Shown one piece after another: positions 54,452 through 63,126 of a DNA stretch of 64,000 nt. Where the stretch lies: NCBI GenBank assembly GCA_934394615.1, contig CAKRRJ010000002.1:1-64000 (forward strand), in the 5' to 3' direction. How positions within the stretch are numbered: the first letter of the stretch is position 1; the number at the start of each line of letters is the position of its first letter. Origin of the DNA: an uncultured Lachnospiraceae bacterium (GTDB lineage: Bacteria > Bacillota > Clostridia > Lachnospirales > Lachnospiraceae). A program made the position numbers and the translations under genes. The notes under the pieces were generated by a model that did no database searches, was not told the DNA's origin, and saw only the letters and a program-made list of their open reading frames with translations.

Positions 54452-54467
54452 ATGTAACCGGTTACAT
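54452..54467. promoter_or_regulatory. LacI-type operator of the deoC-rbs operon
   Basis: ATGTAACCGGTTACAT is a perfect 16-bp palindrome with the central CG typical of LacI-family sites. It lies 40 bases before the deoC start, right after the rbsR terminator. A related half-kept site lies at 55581-55594. Confidence 0.85.
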
Positions 54468-54475
54468 GTCATTTT

Positions 54476-54506
54476 TAAAAAAAGAATCCGTTTTACCGGA
54501 TTCTTT
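54476..54506 (-). terminator. rbsR terminator
   Basis: On the minus strand AAAGAATCCG pairs with CGGATTCTTT around GTAAAA and runs into TTTTTTTAAAAA. It parts rbsR from the operon it controls. Confidence 0.85.
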
Positions 54507-54521
54507 ACCGGAACATGTGTC

Positions 54522-55550
54522 CTACACATGCTGTTCCTTCGTTTTCTTTTCTGATCCGCGCAGAATGATCTGATACGGAACCAGGATTCGTTTTCCCCGC
54601 TGGCGGTTTTTGCTGTCCTCAAAGCATTCCATGAGAAGCTTCATAGCCTCCATGCCCTGCTGTCTTGCGTCCCGCTCTACCACCGACAACTTATAATCGA
54701 TGACTTTAAGCGTTTCAATATCATCGAATCCAAGAAGCGCGATCTCCCGTCCGGGTACCATGCCCTGCTCCGTCAGATATTTTAAACACCCAAGCGTTGA
54801 CTCGTTGTTTGAAGAAAAGACTGCTGTAGGCGGATCCGGCAGATTCAGCAGATACTTCGCTGATTCATAGGCTTTTTCGCTCTTGAAATCCCCATACGCG
54901 ATATATTCTTCCCGCACCGGAATCCCTGCATCCTCCATAGCCTGACGGTAACCCTGAAGCCGCTCTTTTCCTGGTTTTGAGGTACTTGGTCCTGCTATGA
55001 CCGCGATTTTTTCATGACCATTGCGGATCAGCGCATCCACGCCGTCATATGCCCCGCCGAAGTTATCGACAAACACGCCGTCAAAACGTGCCCCGCGGAT
55101 ATCCCGGTCGATCAGAACAACCGGAATGCCGGATTCCTCCAGCTTGAGCAGGCTGTCCTTCGTGACAGTGTCGAGCTGTGAAACCGGCGCGATGATCACG
55201 CCTTTGAGGCGCTGGCTGATCGCGACATTCAAAAACTCATGTTCCTTGCTCAGCGTCTCATTCGTGCCAAAATACACGATGTTGTAGTGATAACTGTCCG
55301 CAATCTCACTGATTCCGCTGATTGCTTTAAAAAAGAACTCGTTTTCGATATCCGGAATGATAACGCCAATGCTGGGATTGTCGTTGATGCTTAAGTTTCT
55401 GGCAATCGCATTGGGAACATAATTGTATTCCTCAACCGCTTCCAGCACCTTTTTCCGTGTTTCTTCTTTTACATATCCAGAGTTGTTCAGTACTCTTGAG
55501 ACTGTCGCAGAAGAAACACCTGCACGTTTAGCCAGTTCTTTAATATTCAT
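54522..55550 (-). CDS. rbsR: LacI-family regulator of the ribose operon
   Basis: 342 residues. The helix-turn-helix is at residues 1-50 ([32 protein letters not shown]). A periplasmic-binding-like effector domain follows ([42 protein letters not shown]). It is upstream of the operon in the same direction, with its own terminator and promoter. It probably represses both deoC-rbs and itself, since similar sites occur at both places. Confidence 0.92.
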   Translation of the reverse strand: MNIKELAKRAGVSSATVSRVLNNSGYVKEETRKKVLEAVEEYNYVPNAIARNLSINDNPSIGVIIPDIENEFFFKAISGISEIADSYHYNIVYFGTNETLSKEHEFLNVAISQRLKGVIIAPVSQLDTVTKDSLLKLEESGIPVVLIDRDIRGARFDGVFVDNFGGAYDGVDALIRNGHEKIAVIAGPSTSKPGKERLQGYRQAMEDAGIPVREEYIAYGDFKSEKAYESAKYLLNLPDPPTAVFSSNNESTLGCLKYLTEQGMVPGREIALLGFDDIETLKVIDYKLSVVERDARQQGMEAMKLLMECFEDSKNRQRGKRILVPYQIILRGSEKKTKEQHV

Positions 55551-55580
55551 TTATAATGTCCTCTTTCGCTTCCAATTTAG

Positions 55581-55628
55581 GAAACCGATTACATATATGA
55601 TATTACCATACAAAGTACTAAATGTAAA
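55581..55628 (-). promoter_or_regulatory. rbsR promoter and operator
   Basis: On the minus strand TTTACA (55628-55623), 17 bases, TAATAT (55605-55600). ATGTAATCGGTTTC (55594-55581) follows the -10 and resembles the deoC operator, so self-repression is likely. Confidence 0.7.
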
Positions 55629-55734
55629 CACTTTTTTGTTATTATGCACAATTTCCCATTTTCTACTGTATCAGCCGTTATTCTAACATCAAATCCGGGG
55701 AAAGAAAAGGGATTTTCTGGAAAAACTCAAATTG

Positions 55735-55776
55735 AAAAAGAGGTTCCACAGCCTCTCCAGGCTATGGAACCTCTTT
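55735..55776 (-). terminator. Terminator of the SipW/TasA-like operon
   Basis: On the minus strand AAAGAGGTTCCATAGCCT pairs with AGGCTGTGGAACCTCTTT (one mismatch) and is followed by TTC. It starts 15 bases after the TasA-like stop. Confidence 0.85.
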
Positions 55777-55791
55777 CTTATAATGTCATTT

Positions 55792-56805
55792 TTATCGGTT
55801 CTGTTCTACCAGGATATTCGCGTTCTCGGTATCTTTTCCTACGTTGAACTGGTCCCAGTCCAGATCCATGGTGATCTTCGCGCTCTGGTTCTGGCTGTCC
55901 GCATCATTATTGGCGGTATTCATGATCTCGGTGGAACCTGTGGTGTAGGTACCTGCTCCATCCGGATCCATGGCTACGCCAAGGAACAGATCCATGCGGT
56001 TGTCAGTTGCCGGGCTGCAGAAGATCTCCGCATTTGCAATCGCCTCTTTCAGCTTAGCCTGGTTTTCTTCTCCAAGTGCGGAAAGACGTACAAACTCAAC
56101 ACCTCCCACGTTGAAGTACGCGCTGCTGTCTAAATCCATAGCCTGAGCCAGCTTAAAGACATTCTTTCCATCCTGGCCGCCAGCCGGATTGTACTGCTCC
56201 TGGTTGATGAAGACTGCCACACCGAGCATCTCCTTTGCCTCATCTGACAGGCTCGCATTCGCCTCATCACCCTTTTCCACATTGAAGCGCACGTTGCTCA
56301 GTTTTGCTGCGATATCACCCACATTCAGGATATCGGTGCGGAACGCCTGCGCGTATCCCGGATACATCTTGTTCACGGTCACTTCGATCTGGTCACTGCC
56401 GTTGGTGTTTGCGGTGGTATATTCTCCAACATCCTTCTTGATGGCTGCCGCATCCACGAGCTTCGCGTCAAAGTCTACGTTATTGTAGTTCTTGGAACGA
56501 TCCCGGTATCCCTCGATGCTTCCGTCTTTCGCGATGCTGTTGTAATCTTTTCCTCTCATAAAGAAGTCATCTGCTACATAGGAAGTGTCTCCGATGCCGT
56601 CCACGATGCTCCAGCCATTTTCCCTGGTCTCATTCGCGTACTGCGCATAGAGGCCGAGATCCGCGAAGGTCACCTCAAGGTCACCCGTTGTTGCCTTGGT
56701 CGTTACGTTCAGGGAATCGGTCCAGTACGCGTATCCGGTACCAGTCAGGATCAGGGACAGGGCCAGAATGCCTCCGGCCATCGGTTTTTTTCCTGCTTTT
56801 CTCAT
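55792..56805 (-). CDS. TasA/camelysin-like secreted protein with SipW signal
   Basis: 337 residues. The N-terminus fits the SipW-dependent signal: charged start, hydrophobic stretch LALSLILTGTGYA, then YWTDSLNVT. The mature part is soluble, acidic, rich in Asp and Asn (NGSDQIEVTVNKMYPGYAQ, LKNIGDIAAK-like ILNVGDIAAKLSN), as in TasA/CalY beta-sandwich proteins. TasA forms extracellular fibres in B. subtilis biofilms. AAAGGAGGA precedes the start. Last gene of the operon, 123 bases after the DUF5305-like gene; that gap has TATACT and may hold an extra promoter. Confidence 0.83.
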   Translation of the reverse strand: MRKAGKKPMAGGILALSLILTGTGYAYWTDSLNVTTKATTGDLEVTFADLGLYAQYANETRENGWSIVDGIGDTSYVADDFFMRGKDYNSIAKDGSIEGYRDRSKNYNNVDFDAKLVDAAAIKKDVGEYTTANTNGSDQIEVTVNKMYPGYAQAFRTDILNVGDIAAKLSNVRFNVEKGDEANASLSDEAKEMLGVAVFINQEQYNPAGGQDGKNVFKLAQAMDLDSSAYFNVGGVEFVRLSALGEENQAKLKEAIANAEIFCSPATDNRMDLFLGVAMDPDGAGTYTTGSTEIMNTANNDADSQNQSAKITMDLDWDQFNVGKDTENANILVEQNR

Positions 56806-56928
56806 AATGAAATCCTCCTTTTTCCTCTTCTTAGCTGTTCGCTTTTTCGCTCACAACCACAGTATATACAGAAATCCCGTTTTCGAAATCCCCCGTTCGT
56901 CCTCTCTTTTCCTGCACGTTCGGACCGG

Positions 56929-58095
56929 TTATTTTCCACTTTCGTCCCCCTCATCTTCCACCAAAGGCGCAGCAGCTTCCGCCTGCAGGAGAACTTCATA
57001 GCAGCACGGCTCTCCCGATACCAGAAAGCGGCCATCCCGCGGCAGTCCGGACTCCTCTGCGGCATACAGAACCGGGCTGCGAAGCTCTTCTGCTGCCTGG
57101 ATCAGCCCTTCTATATCGCAGAGACGGATCACCTCTTTGCCATCTGTATCCGGAAGTTTTTCCACACAAAGGAGTCTGCTTCCGTACTTTCGCAAAAGAG
57201 CCCGCATGCTCCGCACCCACTGCTGCTGTTCGTCCGGCTCCCGTGTCATCCACAGGACAAACCAGACCAGTATAAAACCGGCAAGGATCCCTGCTGCCCC
57301 CGCCGCAATCCGTCCGGCGCGCACCGGCTTTGTAACCGTCGTCTTCTCCGTAATCTCTCCGGTCTTTGTGTCTGGCTCAGACGGCGTGATCTCATAAAAA
57401 CTGCCCGGCGCCGCAAGCGGGATGCTCACCTCGCAGGAAAAGGGCTCGTCCTCTGTTTTTCCCGCTGCTTCCACCTGAAAACTTCCCTCAAATAAGATGG
57501 TAAGCTCCCTGGAAACACTCCCGCCAAGAATGCGGTCCGCCTCCTCCGCACGGGCGAGATAGTCCTCCGGGCGGATGCGCAGCGTGATATCGACAGACTG
57601 CGCAGATGCGCCTCCGGCAGAATCAGATACCTCTGCATCCTGCTCCCGAAGCACCGTCTTCTGCACATAGACATCCTTTTTTCCATCCCCGGAAGCCTGA
57701 TAGCCGCGCAGAACTGCTGTTGCCGTTCCAGATCCCTGCAGCGTCACGGAAGTTTCCTCTGCATTCTCCCGGCTGTTATCTGCCTTCAGCCCGGCAGAAA
57801 AGACAAGTTCTACATAATCGGTCAGGCTGGACGCACAGATATTTCCCGCCTCCAGCCATGGCTCCCCGTACAGTCCGTTTGGCAGCAGGTGCACCCGGCT
57901 GGAACTTTCTGTCCGAAGTTCATAGCTGCACAGCACCTTCTCCTGTACCTCTTCCTGCCTGCGCACGCCGCTCCGGATCAAGCCTATGCCAAAGACCACC
58001 AGAAAAATACCGGCACAGACACCAAAACGGCGCCAGAACACCGGCCAGGCAAATCCTTCATACTCCTGTTCTGTCTCCACAATCTTATCCTCCAT
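56929..58095 (-). CDS. DUF5305-like bitopic membrane protein
   Basis: 388 residues. One membrane helix at about 22-42, a long extracellular part (about 45-270) with VLCSYELRTESSSRVHLLPNGLYGE-type opening, a second helix (about 280-305) and a cytoplasmic tail of about 80 residues. This two-helix layout and the partner genes match the DUF5305 family, found beside SipW-type peptidases. Function unknown. It might guide assembly of the fibre subunits. It starts 21 bases after sipW. Confidence 0.7.
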   Translation of the reverse strand: MEDKIVETEQEYEGFAWPVFWRRFGVCAGIFLVVFGIGLIRSGVRRQEEVQEKVLCSYELRTESSSRVHLLPNGLYGEPWLEAGNICASSLTDYVELVFSAGLKADNSRENAEETSVTLQGSGTATAVLRGYQASGDGKKDVYVQKTVLREQDAEVSDSAGGASAQSVDITLRIRPEDYLARAEEADRILGGSVSRELTILFEGSFQVEAAGKTEDEPFSCEVSIPLAAPGSFYEITPSEPDTKTGEITEKTTVTKPVRAGRIAAGAAGILAGFILVWFVLWMTREPDEQQQWVRSMRALLRKYGSRLLCVEKLPDTDGKEVIRLCDIEGLIQAAEELRSPVLYAAEESGLPRDGRFLVSGEPCCYEVLLQAEAAAPLVEDEGDESGK

Positions 58096-58116
58096 TGATT
58101 CCCTATGTATTTTTCC

Positions 58117-59361
58117 TTATGATTCCGCGGCGCCTCCTCCGGTCATAATGCCCTCCGGCGCCTCCCCGCTTCCTTTCAGCAGCAAAACCCCCAGTCCCGC
58201 CTTCGGCACAACTCCGACAACAATGCCATTGACGTTATTCGGAATCACTGCGTCCACATCCGCGGCGGGATTGTTGTCACCCTGTGTGCAAAATGAAATA
58301 TTTCCCGCCTCATCGCGCAGGACCTCCTTAATCCGGTGTGTGACGGTAAAGTTTTCCCGGCTGAAATTAATGACATCCTCTTCTTTTAATCCGTAAATCT
58401 CCGACTCTTTTGAGATTTTCCGGATCAGCACCACGTCTCCCGGACGGATTCCAGGCTCCATGCTGCCCGTGAGGACCACAGACGGGTAGACCGGGAATAC
58501 GCCCACACAGAACCAGCAGAATGCCACAGCGGCAGCCAGTCCGGCAAACGAACGCCAAACGCCTCCCTTTCGCTCTTCCGGATCCATCCCCGGTCCATCT
58601 TCCAGTTCCAGTGACTCCCGGATCCACATGGCAAACACCACCGGATACGCCATATCCACCGCGCTCTGCGCCAGCCATGGAAGCTCTGGCAAAAACGGGA
58701 AAAGACGCAGAAACAGCTCCGGCACCGCACTGTAAACCAGGGCAGATTTCCAGCCGCCGTGATACGCCAGAACAATCAGCGTACTGCTTTTTAAGAGAGC
58801 GGGAAGAACCTGCTGCACAAGAAACAAAAACAGCGCTTTTCCGTCCTGCACAAGCGATGCCCGCTTCAGGCTGATATCGGAACACGCAAAAAACACCGCC
58901 ATCAACGCCAGAAGCAGGTATTTTTGTTTTCTCCTGTGCTTCTGCAGCCGAAAGAGTACGCCTGTCCCATAGGCGCGCGCGTATTCCCGGTATGCCAGGG
59001 ACAACAGAAGCGGCACTATATTTCCGGCCATTCCTGCCGGGGAATGGTCATATGGCGTTGCCGCAAGGCTTTTTAAAAAGATGCCTATCCCATAACAGAG
59101 CGCCAGATAAATGCCAGCCCCAGACCATGCATATCCCTGTACAAGTTCCTGGCCTCGCAGGCTCCCCGGCACATGGACCGCCGGGAGCACCAGAAGCGCC
59201 GCCATGCAGAGCAGGCACCAGTACGCGGGCAAAAGCCATGCACTCTGCTGAAAAAAATTGGCCAGAAACGGAGCAGACGGAATGTATACAAAAAGCAGGA
59301 GCAAAACCGCATATCTTCCATAATGCCGGCCGCGTCTTCGTCCTGTTTTCTGCCTTCTCAT
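58117..59361 (-). CDS. sipW: SipW-type signal peptidase with extra membrane domain
   Basis: 414 residues. The C-terminal third is an endoplasmic-reticulum-type signal peptidase I: LTGSMEPGIRPGDVVLI with catalytic Ser300, VTHRI with catalytic His342 and GDNNPAAD (residues 361-368). The Ser-His pair, not Ser-Lys, marks the SipW type. Before it lie about 250 residues with six to eight hydrophobic segments of unknown family; B. subtilis SipW is only about 190 residues. It overlaps the preceding gene by four bases. It probably cuts the three SipW-signal proteins of this operon. Confidence 0.86.
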   Translation of the reverse strand: MRRQKTGRRRGRHYGRYAVLLLLFVYIPSAPFLANFFQQSAWLLPAYWCLLCMAALLVLPAVHVPGSLRGQELVQGYAWSGAGIYLALCYGIGIFLKSLAATPYDHSPAGMAGNIVPLLLSLAYREYARAYGTGVLFRLQKHRRKQKYLLLALMAVFFACSDISLKRASLVQDGKALFLFLVQQVLPALLKSSTLIVLAYHGGWKSALVYSAVPELFLRLFPFLPELPWLAQSAVDMAYPVVFAMWIRESLELEDGPGMDPEERKGGVWRSFAGLAAAVAFCWFCVGVFPVYPSVVLTGSMEPGIRPGDVVLIRKISKESEIYGLKEEDVINFSRENFTVTHRIKEVLRDEAGNISFCTQGDNNPAADVDAVIPNNVNGIVVGVVPKAGLGVLLLKGSGEAPEGIMTGGGAAES

Positions 59362-59630
59362 ACGTGATCATCCTCCGCTGCCGTTATTTGCTCCGGTACA
59401 TATGCATCACCGCCTGCGCCATCCACTGCTTCCGCATCAGGCAAACTATCTGTGTTTTCCGCTTCCGGCTCCTCTTCTTCTGTCTCCTGGATTTCCACCT
59501 CAACCGGCCACACCACCGCAATGTCTTCCCGGACTGTAATCCGGTCGGTCCAATATCCATAAGCCATATGCGCGGCTCCGGGAAGCAGCATCACCAAAAC
59601 GGCCAGAACCGCTGTTTTCTTTTCTGTCAT
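59358..59630 (-). CDS. Small SipW-signal protein, 90 residues
   Basis: Starts at the ATG at 59630, four bases overlapping the preceding stop. Residues 1-30 are a SipW-type signal (hydrophobic LAVLVMLLPGAAHMAYG then YWTDRITV). The remaining about 60 residues are very acidic (EEEEPEAEN) and probably unfolded. No known family. Mature form about 65 residues after cleavage. It might be a minor fibre part or a chaperone-like factor. Confidence 0.75.
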   Translation of the reverse strand: MTEKKTAVLAVLVMLLPGAAHMAYGYWTDRITVREDIAVVWPVEVEIQETEEEEPEAENTDSLPDAEAVDGAGGDAYVPEQITAAEDDHV

Positions 59631-60397
59631 TCTTCCGTCACCTCCCCTGCCTGGCCCAGATACAGGTCGCATGAAACGCTGTAGATCACCGCCACGCCCA
59701 TATCGCTGCCAATGCTTTCTCCGTCTGAAACCTCGGTTTCAAACGAGATATCCATAAGTTCTGAAGACACTGGGACAAGCGCTCCCAGCTCCTCTTCCGT
59801 CATGACAAGCGTATCCGGCCGCCCGGCAAGCTCTTCCTGGGCAGCTGCATCCACCGTGAGCGTGATCATGCCATACGCTCCGTCTTCCCGCATTTCACTT
59901 TCCGCCTGAATGCTGCATGGCACCGGATCTTCAAACGCTTCCGCAAATGGATCCGTGAGCTCATAGCATGCCCCGCCGCTCACAAGCAGGATCTGTTCCG
60001 GTTTTAGTTCTGCCGTACTCTCCTGCATGGAACTTCCAATCTCCCAGACACTTTCTTCCTCTGCGCAGACAAGCGGAAATTCTACCCGGACCGCTCCGCC
60101 ATCCGCGAGCAGCCCGGCAAGAATACTGTCTGTAAGGCGGATATGCGCAAGCTTTCCCTCTTCCTCCGTCTCCAGCTCCATCTCCGATTCATTCTGAACC
60201 TCTCCCTCTGTGTCCAGAATGCTCACCAAAGCCGGCACGCCATCTGGAACCCGCATGCAGAACTGGTCCGTATCGAGATGCATGCTTGTTTCCAGACGGT
60301 TTGTCCAGGATGCGTAGACGCTCCCCATTCCGCAGAGCCCGGCCGCCATCAAAGCCATCAGGATAAACCGTTCCATCACTTTTCCCCGTCGTTTCAT
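59627..60397 (-). CDS. SipW-signal secreted protein, 256 residues
   Basis: Signal of the SipW type: RFILMALMAAGLCGMG, then SVYASWTNRLETS. The mature part (about 225 residues) is acidic with beta-rich stretches (AVRVEFPLVCAEEESVWEIG, GMITLTVDAA, MGVAVIYSVSCDLYLG). It could be a TasA-type fibre protein but is not clearly similar in the body. The start overlaps the regulator stop by four bases after GGGGAGAAAAG. Confidence 0.78.
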   Translation of the reverse strand: MKRRGKVMERFILMALMAAGLCGMGSVYASWTNRLETSMHLDTDQFCMRVPDGVPALVSILDTEGEVQNESEMELETEEEGKLAHIRLTDSILAGLLADGGAVRVEFPLVCAEEESVWEIGSSMQESTAELKPEQILLVSGGACYELTDPFAEAFEDPVPCSIQAESEMREDGAYGMITLTVDAAAQEELAGRPDTLVMTEEELGALVPVSSELMDISFETEVSDGESIGSDMGVAVIYSVSCDLYLGQAGEVTEE

Positions 60398-61062
60398 AGT
60401 CTTTTCTCCCCATCTGTGCCAGCCTGTGTTTCCAATTCCTCATCCCATTCTTTTGGCAGGGTCCTGCTCGCAAACAGCACCGCTTCCACCCGGTTTTTGA
60501 GACAGAGCTTGCCGAGAATACTTGTGATATGCTTTTTTACCGTTCCTTCCGATATGAAAAGAAGCTGCCCGATTTTTGCGTTGGCGTAGCCCCGGCTCAA
60601 AAGCCTGAGCACATCCAGCTCCCTTCCCGTCAGCACATCCAGTTTTTTCTTTTCCTCCTCTTCTGCCTCCATCGACTCAATCAGGCCGGAGGAATAAAAT
60701 TTTCCGCCGCGCTCCACCACCTTTAATCCATACAGAATTTCATCCACAAACGCATCCTTCTGCACGCAGGCATCCACGCCAAGTTTTCTTGCCCGCTCAA
60801 AATCCCCGTTTTTCAGATTGGATGCGATCAGAAGTATCTTCACTGGTTTTTCCTGCTCCCGCAGCCAGCGCACAAACGTAAATCCACTTTCCTTCCTCAG
60901 TTTCAGATCCACAAACGCCATATCCACCCTGCCGTGTTCCATGCAGGCCACTGCCTCTTTCACATTGCCTGCCTGCACAACCTGTTCTTCCGGCCGGTAC
61001 ATCCGGATCACGGATTCCAGTCCCTGACGGGACAGCGGATGATCATCCAGCACCAGGATCAT
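60394..61062 (-). CDS. LuxR/NarL-type response regulator
   Basis: 222 residues from the ATG at 61062 after AAAGGAGG. Receiver domain with DDHP (residues 6-9), the phosphate Asp in AFVDLKL and the late Lys region VQKDA. LuxR-type helix-turn-helix: LTGRELDVLRLLSRGYANAKIG, ISEGTVKKHITSIL, KNRVEAVLFA. First gene of the SipW operon. No histidine kinase adjoins, so the partner is elsewhere. It probably controls its own operon. Confidence 0.93.
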   Translation of the reverse strand: MILVLDDHPLSRQGLESVIRMYRPEEQVVQAGNVKEAVACMEHGRVDMAFVDLKLRKESGFTFVRWLREQEKPVKILLIASNLKNGDFERARKLGVDACVQKDAFVDEILYGLKVVERGGKFYSSGLIESMEAEEEEKKKLDVLTGRELDVLRLLSRGYANAKIGQLLFISEGTVKKHITSILGKLCLKNRVEAVLFASRTLPKEWDEELETQAGTDGEKRL

Positions 61063-61090
61063 AGCCTGATTCCTCCTTTCTGTTCTGCTG

Positions 61091-61131
61091 CCGCAAAATT
61101 GACCCCAGAACATGACAGGGCCATTTTTGCG
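61091..61131. promoter_or_regulatory. Inverted repeat before the SipW operon
   Basis: CCGCAAAATTGACCC (61091-61105) and GGGCCATTTTTGCG (61118-61131) match as an inverted repeat with two mismatches and a 12-base middle. It lies about 30-70 bases before the regulator start. It may be an operator for the LuxR-type protein or a leader hairpin. Confidence 0.45.
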
Positions 61132-61235
61132 ACAGACGCCTCTCAAGTATCTTTATATGCAGGAATGCCGCAGAAGATGCCAAAAAACGCTTTTCCTACA
61201 TATCCTAATAGAAAGAAACCCTCACAGGAGGAAAT

Positions 61236-62042
61236 ATGATGCCGCAGGTTCCATCCTGGATCCGCTTTCAGGAACTTTATATAGAGCAGGAAAAATCTCA
61301 TAAAAGAAAGGTGGCAGTCTGCCGGGTCATGCTCCTGGTCCTGTTTCTCGCCGTCTGGGAACTCGCTGCCTCGCTGAATCTGATCGACGATTTCATTTTC
61401 AGTTCCCCGTCCCGGGTTTTCCTTTGTTTCTTTCAGATGGTACGCGACGGAAGCATGCTCTCCCACATCAGCATCACACTGTTTGAGACAGCTGTGAGCT
61501 TTCTGATTGTGACATTTTTAGGAATCTCGGCTGCTGTGCTCCTGTGGGCCAGCCGCAGTATCTCCGAGATTGCAGAACCCTATCTTGTCATGCTCAACAG
61601 CCTTCCAAAATCCGCGCTCGCTCCTATGCTGATCGTCTGGATGGGCGCCCGCGTGCACACGATCATCGCAGCCGCGGTATCAGTTGCCGTGTTCGGCTCC
61701 ATTCTGACACTGCATAACGGCTTTCTCGCCATGGATCCGGATAAGATCCGGCTCGTCTATGCGCTTGGCGGAAACAAAAAGGATGTTCTCTTCAAAGTAC
61801 TGCTCCCCGGCTCCGTGCCCCTTATCATCAATAACATGAAAGTGAATGTGGGCCTGTGCCTGGTCGGGGTCATCATCGGGGAATTTCTCGCGGCGAGACG
61901 CGGGCTTGGCTATCTTATTATTTACGGAAGCCAGGTATTTCAGCTTGACTGTGTCATGCTCTCCATCGTCCTTTTGTGCCTGTTCTCCGCCCTCCTCTAT
62001 AAACTGATTGCCCGCGCGGAACATAGGGAAAAGACCCGCTAA
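61236..62042 (+). CDS. ABC transporter permease (SsuC/TauC type), orphan
   Basis: 268 residues, six membrane segments, with the BPD-type permease domain: IDDFIFSSPSRVF, PKSALAPMLIVWMG, DPDKIRLVYALGGNKKDVLFKVLLPGSVP and the EAA-like GEFLAARRGLGYLI. The type serves sulfonate, nitrate, taurine or thiamine precursor import. No ATPase or binding protein adjoins it, so it must borrow partners. AGGAGG precedes the ATG. It is divergent from the SipW operon. Confidence 0.88.
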   Translation: MMPQVPSWIRFQELYIEQEKSHKRKVAVCRVMLLVLFLAVWELAASLNLIDDFIFSSPSRVFLCFFQMVRDGSMLSHISITLFETAVSFLIVTFLGISAAVLLWASRSISEIAEPYLVMLNSLPKSALAPMLIVWMGARVHTIIAAAVSVAVFGSILTLHNGFLAMDPDKIRLVYALGGNKKDVLFKVLLPGSVPLIINNMKVNVGLCLVGVIIGEFLAARRGLGYLIIYGSQVFQLDCVMLSIVLLCLFSALLYKLIARAEHREKTR

Positions 62043-62059
62043 ATCGAATTTCCGGCACG

Positions 62060-62110
62060 CAAAAAGCCCTGCGGCTATCCTTCACGAATGCCGCAGGGCT
62101 GCTCTCTTTT
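62060..62110. terminator. Bidirectional terminator between permease and yitT
   Basis: AGCCCTGCGGC (62065-62075) and GCCGCAGGGCT (62090-62100) form a perfect 11-bp stem. The plus tail is GCTCTCTTTTT; the minus tail is TTTTTGCG. It serves both convergent genes. Confidence 0.85.
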
Positions 62111-62121
62111 TATACGTTTGT

Positions 62122-62991
62122 TTAGTTGCTTAAAAATCCTTTTCCGATGATCTCACTGGAGTTGGAGATCAGAATAAATGCGGTTGGCTCCACTGCCTTG
62201 ATGTAGTTGCGCAGGCGCACTGCCTGGCTGCGCTTCATTGTCGTCATGATGACGGTCTTGCTGTGATGGGAAAACGCGCCCTGTGCCTTGTAAACGGTAG
62301 CACTGCGATTGAGATCCTTGATGATAAAATCACAGATCGGATCCGGGTCATCGCAAATAATATTAAAGCATTTACAGAGATTGATATTCTCGATAACGCC
62401 ATCGATCACAAGTGATTTTGCCATCAGGCCCAGCGAAGAATACAGGCCCGTGGTCGGTCCGAACACGAAAAACGACATTGCCACAGAGGTGATATCCACC
62501 ACCAGGAGGGCGGTTCCGATGTTCATGCTGGAATGTGCCTTTAAGATCATCGCGATAATGTCGGTTCCGCCGCTGGACGCGCCGATATTAAACAAAATCG
62601 CAGATCCGATTGCTGGAAGGAAGATCGCAAAGATGAGTTCCAGCATCGGCTGGTCGGTGATGGTTCCTGTTAACGGAACAAAGCGGTCCAGCGCGCTTAA
62701 GCTGAAGGACATCAGCATGCTGGAATAAACGGTCTTGATTCCCACATCGGTTCCCAGGAACAGAAAGCCCAGAACCAGGAGTCCGGTGTTCACGATAAAC
62801 GTAAAGTCACTGGCATTCATGCCGGTGAGTCTGCTGACGACGGACGAAAAACCCGTAACACCGCCAAATGAAAAGTTATTCGGGAACTTAAAAAAGTAAA
62901 TTCCCACTACCATGATCCAGATGCTCACCGTGATGAGCGCATACTCCACGATTTTTCGCTTAACTGGATCTTCAATCTGCTGTGTAGCCAT
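62122..62991 (-). CDS. YitT-family membrane protein with DUF2179 tail
   Basis: 289 residues from the ATG at 62991 after GGGGGAGAAT. Five to six membrane segments (WIMVVGIYFFKFPNNFSFGGVTGFSSVV, FLFLGTDVGIKT, NIGASSGGTDIIAMIL), then a soluble DUF2179 domain (ICDFIIKDLNRSATVYKAQGAF, HSKTVIMTTMKRSQAVRLRNYI). Same family as the partial gene at the left edge but not a close copy. Substrate unknown. Confidence 0.92.
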   Translation of the reverse strand: MATQQIEDPVKRKIVEYALITVSIWIMVVGIYFFKFPNNFSFGGVTGFSSVVSRLTGMNASDFTFIVNTGLLVLGFLFLGTDVGIKTVYSSMLMSFSLSALDRFVPLTGTITDQPMLELIFAIFLPAIGSAILFNIGASSGGTDIIAMILKAHSSMNIGTALLVVDITSVAMSFFVFGPTTGLYSSLGLMAKSLVIDGVIENINLCKCFNIICDDPDPICDFIIKDLNRSATVYKAQGAFSHHSKTVIMTTMKRSQAVRLRNYIKAVEPTAFILISNSSEIIGKGFLSN

Positions 62992-63042
62992 ATTCTCCCC
63001 CAAAATCTGATTCTTTTTTGCCCCAATAGGCACCAAAAGGCA

Positions 63043-63090
63043 GAACGAGTTATTGCCTCTCTCATCTGCCAGAGAGACTATAACTCGTTC
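63043..63090 (-). promoter_or_regulatory. Hairpin in the yitT leader
   Basis: GAACGAGTTAT (63043-63053) and ATAACTCGTTC (63080-63090) form a perfect 11-bp stem with a nested CTCTCT/AGAGAG stem. It lies 52 bases before the yitT start and could be an attenuator or protein site. Confidence 0.4.
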
Positions 63091-63126
63091 CCATGTAAAA
63101 GACAAACACTATTCTTATTGGCTTAA

